Assembly: GCA_937887565.1 (NCBI GenBank)
Contig: CALABS010000077.1
Location: 229,054 to 293,053, forward strand
DNA length: 64,000 nucleotides
Direction of reading: 5' to 3'
Source: an uncultured Rhodospirillaceae bacterium
GTDB lineage: Bacteria; Pseudomonadota; Alphaproteobacteria; Rhodospirillales; Magnetospirillaceae
Positions 57,567 through 64,000 of the stretch are shown one piece after another. The notes beneath the pieces are model-generated. The model searched no databases and was not told where the DNA came from. It saw nothing but the letters and a program-made list of their open reading frames with translations. A program made the position numbers and the translations under genes. Each line of letters starts with the position of its first letter. Position 1 is the stretch's first letter.

Positions 57567-59775
57567 GACCAAGAAGCACGTTCCCCTGCCGTCGAAACAG
57601 GAAATCCTTGAGTTCATCAAGGAGTCGCCCGGCCGGGTGGGCAAGCGCGAGCTGGCGCGCGCCTTCAATCTCAAGGGCTCCGACAAGATCGCGCTCAAGG
57701 CGGTCCTCAAGGAGTTGGAGGGCGGCGGCCAGATCCAGCGCGGCCAGAAGCGCCGCTTCGCACGGCCCGGGGCGCTGCCCGAGGTCGCCGTCATCGAGAT
57801 CACCGGCACCGATACCGACGGCGAACTGCTGGCGCGGCCGATCTCGTGGGAGGAGGAGGGCCGGCCGCCGCGCATCTACGTGGCGCCGTTCCGGCGCGGC
57901 GAGGCGGCGGTGGGCGTCGGCGACCGGGTGCTGGCCAAGCTCAGGCGGTTGCGCGGCGACGACTACGAGGCGCGGCCCATCCGCATCGTCGGCGAGGCCC
58001 GCGCCCGCGTCCTCGGCGTCTACGAGCCCATGCCCGACGGGTCCGGGCGCATCCGTCCCACCTCGCGCCGCGAGAAGGCCGACTACAGCGTGCCGCGTGG
58101 CGAGAGCAGCGGCGCCGAGGCCGGCGAGCTGGTGCTGGCCGACGTGCTGCCCGGCCGCTTCTACGGTCTGCGCCAAGCGTCGGTGAAGGAGCGGCTGGGC
58201 CGGCTGGGGGCGCCCAGGTCGGTCAGCCTGGTGGCCATCCACGCCAACGACATTCCCTTCGAGTTCCCCGACGAGGTGATCCGCGAGGCCGAGGCCTGCG
58301 GCGGCGCCGCCATGGAACACCGGGTCGATCTGCGCCCCGTCCCGCTGGTGACCATCGACGGCGAGGACGCCCGCGACTTCGACGATGCCGTCTTCGCCGA
58401 ACCCGACGACGACCCCGACAACCCCGGCGGCTGGCACTGCATCGTCGCCATCGCCGACGTGTCGTGGTACGTCCGCCCCGGCGCGCCCTTGGACCGCGAA
58501 GCCTACAAGCGCGGCAACTCGGTATATTTCCCTGACCGCGTCGTGCCCATGCTGCCCGAGCAGCTGTCCAACGGCTGGTGCAGCTTGCGGCCCGACGAGG
58601 ATCGCGGCTGCCTGGCGGTGCATTTCTGGCTGGATGCCGAGGGCAACAAGCTGCGCCACAAATTCGTCCGCGCCATGATGCGCTCGGCGGCGCGGCTGAC
58701 CTACACCCAGGTCCAGGAGGCCCGCGACGGCCGCCCCGGCGAGCTGACCGGCCCGCTGATGGCGCCGGTGATCTCGCCGCTCTACGCCGCCTGGAACGCC
58801 CTGTTCGAGGCCCGCAAGCGGCGTGGCGTGCTGGAGCTGGACATTCCCGAGCGCAAGGTGGACATCTCGGAGGACGGCCGCGTGCTGGCCATCAAGGAGC
58901 GTCCGCGTTTCGACAGCCACCGGCTGATCGAGGACTTCATGATCCAGGCCAACGTCTGCGCCGCCGAGGAGTTGGAGCGCCTGCGCCAGCCCTGCATGTA
59001 CCGCGTCCACGACCAGCCGAGCATGGAGAAGCTGGAGAGCTTGCGCCAGTTCCTGTCGTCGCTGGACCTGTCGCTGCCGAAGGGCCAGGTGCTGCGGCCG
59101 GGCCAGTTCAACCTGATCCTGGACAAGGTCAAGGACACCCCCAACGAGCATCTGGTCAACGAGGTGGTGCTGCGCAGCCAGGCCCAGGCGGTCTACAGCC
59201 CCGAGAACCTGGGCCATTTCGGGCTGGGGCTGGCCCGCTATGCCCATTTCACCTCTCCCATCCGCCGCTACGCGGATCTGCTGGTGCATCGGGCGCTGGT
59301 GTCGGGGCTCCGGCTGGGCCATGGCGGCCTGCCGCCCGATTCGCTGCCGCAATTCCCCGAATTCGGCGAGCACATCTCGCAGACCGAGCGGCGGGCGGCG
59401 GCGGCCGAGCGCGAGGCGGTGGACCGCTACGTCACCGCCTTCCTGTCCGACCGGGTCGGGGCGACCTTCGCCGCCAAGGTGTCGGGCGTCACCCGCTTCG
59501 GGCTGTTCGTCACCCTGCTCGAGACCGGCGCCGACGGCATCGTGCCGGTCAGCACGCTGCCCGAGGACTTCTACGTCCATGACGAGACCCATCACTGCCT
59601 GGTCGGCAAGCGCACCCGCAAGACCTATCAACTCGGCCAGGCGCTGACCGTCGTGCTGCACGAGGCCAACACGCTGACCGGCAGCATGGTCTTCCTTCTG
59701 GAGGACGCGGCGCCGCGCGAGCCGGGCCGGCGGTCCAGGCTGTCGCGGCCCCAGCACGGACGGCGGCGAGGGTAA
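57553..59775 (+). CDS. rnr: Ribonuclease R
   Basis: A 740-residue 3'-5' exoribonuclease. N-terminal winged-helix (RVGKRELARAFNLKGSDKIA), cold-shock domains, then the RNB catalytic core: TIDGEDARDFDDAVFAE (metal-binding Asp cluster), VADVSWYVRPGAPLDREAYK-like start (IADVSWYV), SVYFPDRVVPMLPEQLSN, YAHFTSPIRRYADLLVHR, and a C-terminal S1 domain (TRFGLFVTLLETGADGIV). The ATG at 57553 follows TTCGGAGG directly. It degrades structured RNA. It overlaps the preceding gene by 14 bp. Confidence 0.96.
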   Translation: MTKPKTKKHVPLPSKQEILEFIKESPGRVGKRELARAFNLKGSDKIALKAVLKELEGGGQIQRGQKRRFARPGALPEVAVIEITGTDTDGELLARPISWEEEGRPPRIYVAPFRRGEAAVGVGDRVLAKLRRLRGDDYEARPIRIVGEARARVLGVYEPMPDGSGRIRPTSRREKADYSVPRGESSGAEAGELVLADVLPGRFYGLRQASVKERLGRLGAPRSVSLVAIHANDIPFEFPDEVIREAEACGGAAMEHRVDLRPVPLVTIDGEDARDFDDAVFAEPDDDPDNPGGWHCIVAIADVSWYVRPGAPLDREAYKRGNSVYFPDRVVPMLPEQLSNGWCSLRPDEDRGCLAVHFWLDAEGNKLRHKFVRAMMRSAARLTYTQVQEARDGRPGELTGPLMAPVISPLYAAWNALFEARKRRGVLELDIPERKVDISEDGRVLAIKERPRFDSHRLIEDFMIQANVCAAEELERLRQPCMYRVHDQPSMEKLESLRQFLSSLDLSLPKGQVLRPGQFNLILDKVKDTPNEHLVNEVVLRSQAQAVYSPENLGHFGLGLARYAHFTSPIRRYADLLVHRALVSGLRLGHGGLPPDSLPQFPEFGEHISQTERRAAAAEREAVDRYVTAFLSDRVGATFAAKVSGVTRFGLFVTLLETGADGIVPVSTLPEDFYVHDETHHCLVGKRTRKTYQLGQALTVVLHEANTLTGSMVFLLEDAAPREPGRRSRLSRPQHGRRRG

Positions 59776-59784
59776 TCCCGTTCT

Positions 59785-59810
59785 CCCTCCCCCGGCTCGC
59801 TGGGGGAGGG
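59785..59810. repeat. GC-rich hairpin after rnr
   Basis: CCCTCCCCC (59785-59793), 8-nt loop GGCTCGCT, GGGGGAGGG (59802-59810). No T-run follows, so it is a poor terminator; it resembles dispersed intergenic palindromes in related genomes. The rest of the 290-bp gap to 60065 shows no gene. Confidence 0.6.
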
Positions 59811-60065
59811 CAGAGGTGGGGGGCTGTGTCCGCCTTCCCCCCAACGGCCGCCATCCATGCCCCTTTGCGCGCCACCACCGCCCACCCCCGGGCGGGGTGC
59901 TCCGACGCGGCATCTCCGAAAAGGCGTATCCTTGAACCGGGGCGGAATCGACGTCCCGCTTACTTACCTTTTACTATCCACCCCCTAAGAGGTATGTGAA
60001 AACTCTGTACCCAGGCGGTACCGGCCCGCATAATCGTCGCCAGTACTGCTTAGGACATACCTCGG

Positions 60066-61688
60066 GTGACGGTTTTGAAGCATAACGCAGTTGCACGTTG
60101 GATCATCGCCGGCTCGCTGTTCGTCGCGGGATCATGCGCTCCGGTCAGCCAGGGGCCCCTGGCCGGCCCCCATGCCCCTTATGACACCGCCGAAGCCGAA
60201 AGGACCTTCGTCTTCGGCTTCAATTCCATCGTCGAGCGCCATCTGGACCGCGTCAACGCCGCCACCATCGCCATGGAGGGCATGCGCGGGCTGGGCAGCA
60301 TCGATCCCGAGATCGGCGTCACCCGTGTCGACGACAACGTGCTGCTCACCGCTTCCGACCGGGTGGTCGCCGAGTATCCGGCCCCCGGCGACGACGACGT
60401 GCGGGCATGGTCGCGGCTGACCATCACCCTGGCGCTGGATGCCCGCGGGGTGTCCAAGGCCGTCGAGCAGGCGGATCTGGAACAGATCTACGAGGCGGTG
60501 TTCGATTCAACCCTGTCCAAGCTCGACATGTTTTCGCGCTACGCCGGCGCCAAGGAGGCCCGCGAGCACCGCGCCAGCCGCAATGGCTTTGGCGGCGTCG
60601 GCATCAAGTTCGACATGGTCGAGGGCGAGGCCAAGGTGGTCGAGGTGATGGAGGCCGCCCCGGCCGCCAAGGCCGGCATGGAAGTGGGCGACATCATCAC
60701 CCACGTCGAGGGCCGGTCGGTGTCGGGCATGGCCAAGGACGACATCTCCGGCCATCTGCGCGGGCCGGTGTCGAGCGCGGTGACGGTGACGGTGCGGCGC
60801 GGCTACAAGCCGCTCGATCTCGCCATCCACCGCGACCTCATCGTGCCGCCGACGGTGACCGCAACGCTGACGCCCGACGGCGTCGCCGAGTTCAAGATCA
60901 CCAGCTTCAACCAACGCACCGCCGCCAGCCTGGCCGCCGAGATGAAGAAGGCCCGGTCCGAGCTGGGAAGCGCCATGAAGGGGGTGATCCTCGACATGCG
61001 CGGCAATCCGGGCGGGCTGCTGGATCAGGCGGTGTCCATGGCCGATCTGTTCATGAAGGACGGCCCAATCGTCTCGACCAAGGGCCGCCACCCCCTGGCC
61101 AGCCAGGCCTACGAGGCGCGCGAGGGCGACTTCGCCGAGGAGTTGCCGGTGGTGGTGCTGGTGGACGGCAAGTCGGCCTCGGCCGCCGAGATCGTGACCG
61201 CCGCGCTGCAGGATGCCGGCCGGGCGGTGGTGGTCGGCACCAATTCCTACGGCAAGGGAACCGTCCAGACGGTGATCCGGCTGCCCAACGACGGCGAGAT
61301 GACCCTGACGTGGTCGCGCTTCCATACTCCCAGCGGCTATGCCCTGCACGGCCTGGGGGTGTTGCCGACCATCTGCACCGCGGACCAGGGCGCGTCCCCC
61401 TCGGGCCTGGCCGACGGCGTCATTCACGCCTCGCTGCCGGCGCCGGTGACGGCCAATCTCAGCATGTGGCGCCACGCCAAGCTGGAGGAAACGGAGCTGC
61501 GCAAGCAGCTTCGCGCCACCTGCCCGTCCGCCAAGCACGGCGATCTCAAGCTCGACATGGAGACCGCCCAGCGCCTGCTGCACGACAGCAGCCTCTATGC
61601 GCGTGCCCTGCTGCTGTCGTCGCCGGCGGCGGCGCCGACCTCGGCCAGCGTCCCGCAGCCGCCCCTCCTCCAGCAGGTCCGGCACTGA
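60066..61688 (+). CDS. S41 C-terminal-processing protease, lipoprotein
   Basis: A 540-residue protein with a lipobox-type start (AGSC around residue 24). A PDZ domain (about 180-265: GVGIKFDMVEGEAKVVEVME, GMEVGDIITHVEGRSV) is followed by the S41 catalytic domain (ILDMRGNPGGLLDQAV, VDGKSASAAEIVTAAL with nucleophile Ser, TNSYGKGTVQTVI with Lys). It starts with GTG at 60066. CtpA-like proteases cut periplasmic proteins or lipoproteins. The last 40 residues are Pro/Ala/Gln-rich. Confidence 0.9.
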   Translation: MTVLKHNAVARWIIAGSLFVAGSCAPVSQGPLAGPHAPYDTAEAERTFVFGFNSIVERHLDRVNAATIAMEGMRGLGSIDPEIGVTRVDDNVLLTASDRVVAEYPAPGDDDVRAWSRLTITLALDARGVSKAVEQADLEQIYEAVFDSTLSKLDMFSRYAGAKEAREHRASRNGFGGVGIKFDMVEGEAKVVEVMEAAPAAKAGMEVGDIITHVEGRSVSGMAKDDISGHLRGPVSSAVTVTVRRGYKPLDLAIHRDLIVPPTVTATLTPDGVAEFKITSFNQRTAASLAAEMKKARSELGSAMKGVILDMRGNPGGLLDQAVSMADLFMKDGPIVSTKGRHPLASQAYEAREGDFAEELPVVVLVDGKSASAAEIVTAALQDAGRAVVVGTNSYGKGTVQTVIRLPNDGEMTLTWSRFHTPSGYALHGLGVLPTICTADQGASPSGLADGVIHASLPAPVTANLSMWRHAKLEETELRKQLRATCPSAKHGDLKLDMETAQRLLHDSSLYARALLLSSPAAAPTSASVPQPPLLQQVRH

Positions 61689-61761
61689 TCGGAGCCGGGG
61701 GGTGGAGAAAGCCGCCCCTCGTTTCCATTGACCGGTTCGGCGTGCGGCGCCATGATTCGGC

Positions 61762-62799
61762 ATGCCTTCGGATCTTCCCCTCGGATTCCTTTCGCCGGGA
61801 GCCGTGCTCGACTGGGTCGCGCGGATCACCGAGCAGCGCAGCGACGAGGACCTGGGCCGCTGCGTGGTCGACATCCTGATGGGAACCGGCTGCTTCCAGG
61901 CCGTGCGCGTCCATCGCGTCCTTGAATCGGGCGGGCACCATTTCCTGCGTCTGCTGGCCGCCAGCGACCGTGACACCGGCGGCGTGGTCCTCGCCGACGA
62001 CGATCCCTTGATCGCCGCCAGCTGGGCCGACCGGGCCGAGGCCGAGGTGGTGGTGCCGGGGCGTCACCGTCGGGCCATGCCCATGATCGGCCCCGAAGGC
62101 GGGGTGGTCGGGTTCCTGGAGGTCGAGGCGGCGGGCCAGGTCGACCCGTGCGGGCCGTTGCTGGATGGGATCGTCGCCATCTTCCGCAACTACATCGACC
62201 TGCTGGACGACGTCGAGCGCGACACGCTGACCCGTCTCAAGAACCGCAAGACCTTCGACGAGAATATCAACCGCGTGATCCTGCACTCGGCCACCCTGGC
62301 CTCGGGGCGCGAGGCCGACGACCGCCGCCGCTTTCCGGGCCCGCACGACTACCACTGGCTGGGCATGCTCGATATCGACCACTTCAAGCGGGTCAACGAC
62401 GAGTTCGGCCATGTCTTCGGCGACGAGGTGCTGCTGCTGTTCGCCGGGCTGATGCGGCGGGCCTTCCGTGCCGGCGACCTGCTGTTCCGCTACGGCGGCG
62501 AGGAATTCGTGGTGGTCCTGGAGCCGACCACCTACGACGACGCCCGGCTGGTGTTCGAGCGCTTCCGCCAGGCCGTCGAGAGCCACGACTTTCCGCAGGT
62601 CGGCCGCGTCACCTGTTCGATCGGCTTCATCCGCATCCTGCCCGGCGACATCTCGGCGGCGGTGATCGGCCATGCCGACCAGGCGCTCTATTTCGCCAAG
62701 CGCAACGGCCGCAACCGGGTGTGCTCGTACGAGCTGCTGGTCCAGCAGGGATCGATCGTTCCCGAGGTGCTTCTGGGCGAAACCGAACTGTTCGCCTGA
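61762..62799 (+). CDS. Diguanylate cyclase with GAF-like N-terminal domain
   Basis: A 345-residue protein. Residues 10-145 look like a GAF-like sensor (VLDWVARITEQRSDEDLGRC). The GGDEF domain follows: TLTRLKNRKTFDENIN, GMLDIDHFKRVNDEFGHVFGDEVL and the active-site FRYGGEEFVVVLEP (GGEEF). RAGD five residues before GGEEF is the inhibitory RxxD site. It should make cyclic di-GMP with product inhibition. It starts with ATG at 61762. An HD-GYP (41.9 kb) is also in the window. Confidence 0.93.
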   Translation: MPSDLPLGFLSPGAVLDWVARITEQRSDEDLGRCVVDILMGTGCFQAVRVHRVLESGGHHFLRLLAASDRDTGGVVLADDDPLIAASWADRAEAEVVVPGRHRRAMPMIGPEGGVVGFLEVEAAGQVDPCGPLLDGIVAIFRNYIDLLDDVERDTLTRLKNRKTFDENINRVILHSATLASGREADDRRRFPGPHDYHWLGMLDIDHFKRVNDEFGHVFGDEVLLLFAGLMRRAFRAGDLLFRYGGEEFVVVLEPTTYDDARLVFERFRQAVESHDFPQVGRVTCSIGFIRILPGDISAAVIGHADQALYFAKRNGRNRVCSYELLVQQGSIVPEVLLGETELFA

Positions 62800-62881
62800 A
62801 TCGGCTTGACACCGCGCGTCAGATCAGTATCTTCCGCCGCCTGGGTTTCGTACAGAACACAACAAGTTTGGGATTTTCGCC

Positions 62882-63049
62882 ATGGCCAAGCCTGCCACCA
62901 TCCTCATCAAGCTCGTGAGCTCCGCCGGGACGGGCTACTTCTACGTGGCGAAGAAGAACCCCCGGAAGACCACCGAGAAGCTGAAGTTCCGCAAGTACGA
63001 TCCGGTCGTGCGCAAGCACGTCGAGTTCAACGAGGCCAAGATCAAGTAA
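62882..63049 (+). CDS. rpmG: 50S ribosomal protein L33
   Basis: A 55-residue protein beginning MAKPATILIKLVSSAGTGYF and then YVAKKNPRKTTEKLKFRKYD and VVRKHVEFNEAKIK, the L33 family pattern. It has no zinc-ribbon Cys, so it is the C-minus type. It ends 25 bp before a strong terminator. GGGATTTTCGCC upstream gives no clear ribosome site. Confidence 0.95.
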   Translation: MAKPATILIKLVSSAGTGYFYVAKKNPRKTTEKLKFRKYDPVVRKHVEFNEAKIK

Positions 63050-63074
63050 GGCCTCCTTCGGAACCGTGGATGCG

Positions 63075-63106
63075 AAACGCCCGCCGGTGCAATCCGGCGG
63101 GCGTTT
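63075..63106 (+). terminator. Terminator after rpmG
   Basis: AAACGCCCGCCGG (63075-63087), 6-nt loop, CCGGCGGGCGTTT (63094-63106). A 13-bp perfect stem ending in TTT; a strong terminator, possibly bidirectional because of the A-run on the other arm. Confidence 0.88.
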
Positions 63107-63148
63107 CCGTATGCTGGCACCGGCTCACGGCCCAGGCGGGAGGGACGC

Positions 63149-63940
63149 ATGTCGATCACCATTCCCAACGGCGGCATCAACCTGCTTCCGTGTCGATTCG
63201 GACCGATGTTCTATCCGCGCGGCGACGCCTATGTGGGGCGTTCGCTGGAACTGCTGGGCGAATACAGCGCCACCGAGGCGGAGGTGTTCGCCATGCTGCT
63301 GCGGGCCGGCGACGTGGTGGTGGAGGCGGGGGCCAATATCGGCGCCCATACCGTTCCCTTGGCGCGCCTCGTCGGGCCGACGGGGCGGGTGATCGCCTTC
63401 GAACCCCAGCGTCCGCTCGAACTGATCCTCTCCGCCAACGTCCTGATCAATGACCTGGAGAACGTGGCGGTCGAGCGGGCCGCAATCGGCGCCGTGCCGG
63501 GGACCACCGCCGTGCCCGTGGTGTCGCTGTCGGCCGAGGCCAATTTCGGCGGTGTGTCTCTGGGGGAGGGGGAGCCGGTTCCTCTGGTGTCCATCGATTC
63601 GCTCGCCTTGACCAGCCTGCGGCTGCTCAAGGTGGACGTGGAGGGCTTCGAGCGGGAGGTCGTCGAAGGGGCCGCCCGGACCATCCGCAGCCACCGCCCG
63701 GCCCTGTACCTGGAGAATGACCGCCGCCACCTGTCGCCCGATCTCATCCGGACGGTGCGGGCGCTTGACTACCGCATGTGGTGGCACGTGGCGCCATTCT
63801 ACACCCAGCCCAACTTCCGGCAGGCCGCCAATCCGTTCGGCACGCTGGTGTCGTTGAACATGCTGTGCCTACCGGCCGAGGCCCATGCCGCCATCAGCGG
63901 CATGCGCGAGGTTGCGGGCGACGACGACTGGCCGGTGTAG
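63149..63940 (+). CDS. FkbM-family SAM-dependent methyltransferase
   Basis: A 263-residue protein: GDVVVEAGANIGAHTVPLAR (SAM motif I), GRVIAFEPQRPLELILSAN, ENVAVERAAIGAVPG and LKVDVEGFEREVVEGAAR, PALYLEN. These are the FkbM methyltransferase blocks, common on glycan or polyketide substrates. GGGAGGGAC precedes the ATG. It is set apart from rpmG by a terminator. Its substrate is not predictable; the downstream gene is outside the window. Confidence 0.88.
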   Translation: MSITIPNGGINLLPCRFGPMFYPRGDAYVGRSLELLGEYSATEAEVFAMLLRAGDVVVEAGANIGAHTVPLARLVGPTGRVIAFEPQRPLELILSANVLINDLENVAVERAAIGAVPGTTAVPVVSLSAEANFGGVSLGEGEPVPLVSIDSLALTSLRLLKVDVEGFEREVVEGAARTIRSHRPALYLENDRRHLSPDLIRTVRALDYRMWWHVAPFYTQPNFRQAANPFGTLVSLNMLCLPAEAHAAISGMREVAGDDDWPV

Positions 63941-64000
63941 CCAGCCGCTAGAGCACTTTCCTCTCAGTCACGGTCATAGCCGGCAGCAGCGAAGTAATTG

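Overview
The window is GC-rich, densely packed alphaproteobacterial chromosome. FlaF-family proteins, a Maf-type flagellin glycosyltransferase, TPR-glycosyltransferase fusions, a phosphoribulokinase, two nitrogen-fixation accessory proteins and many Crp/Fnr and hybrid-kinase regulators point to the Rhodospirillales, most likely a Magnetospirillum-like organism (inference). No magnetosome genes, rRNA, CRISPR array or insertion sequence is visible.

Layout. (1) Positions 1-14.5 kb form a surface/flagellar glycosylation island. It holds nucleotide-sugar genes (a cut-off dehydrogenase, an SDR epimerase/dehydratase, a DegT aminotransferase), a deacetylase-like protein, two TPR proteins with GT9-like tails, a TPR/GT41 (SPINDLY-like) enzyme, a Maf protein, a PtmE-like nucleotidyltransferase and three different FlaF-family proteins. 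An unrecognised coiled-coil protein without Cys or Trp sits where a flagellin might be expected. (2) 14.6-16.7 kb carries small envelope proteins. (3) 16,698-20,515 is a roughly 3.8 kb integrative element in a tRNA-Pro(CGG) gene, bounded by a 50-bp duplication of the tRNA 3' half. It carries a tyrosine integrase, an AT-richer membrane protein and a truncated DotA/TraY. (4) 20.6-25.1 kb has a GDCCVxC protein, the glnB-glnA operon with a sigma-54-type promoter, a KAT/YbdL-like aminotransferase and a lipoprotein. (5) 25.2-30 kb and 34-38.2 kb hold signalling genes: two hybrid histidine kinases and three LuxR-type regulators, two of which have a degenerate receiver. (6) Between and after these lie tRNA-His, phosphoribulokinase, a NifX-like protein, cobD, a CoA-transferase, a LiuC-like hydratase, an EEP nuclease and a PLD-VTT fusion. 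(7) 41.4-48.5 kb has HD-GYP, DUF3750, an FNR-like regulator with an FNR box, a CCE_0567-like small protein, a chemoreceptor and a glutamate racemase lacking its first catalytic Cys. (8) 48.6-52.4 kb has cytochrome c and an envelope-stress run (DUF4383, an apolipoprotein-like helical protein, DUF1469, DUF3618, YihY). (9) 53.1-57 kb has two abutting Crp/Fnr regulators, then DUF2249, a multi-spanning membrane protein and a hemerythrin, probably an NO/low-oxygen response module. (10) 57-64 kb has a receiver-like protein, RNase R, an S41 protease, a diguanylate cyclase, rpmG and an FkbM methyltransferase.

How parts work together (inference). The first island could make an activated sugar and attach it to flagellin, with FlaF proteins handling secretion or dosage of distinct flagellins. 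glnBA is nitrogen-controlled. The Crp/Fnr-DUF2249-hemerythrin block and the FNR-like gene fit a microaerobic or denitrifying lifestyle.
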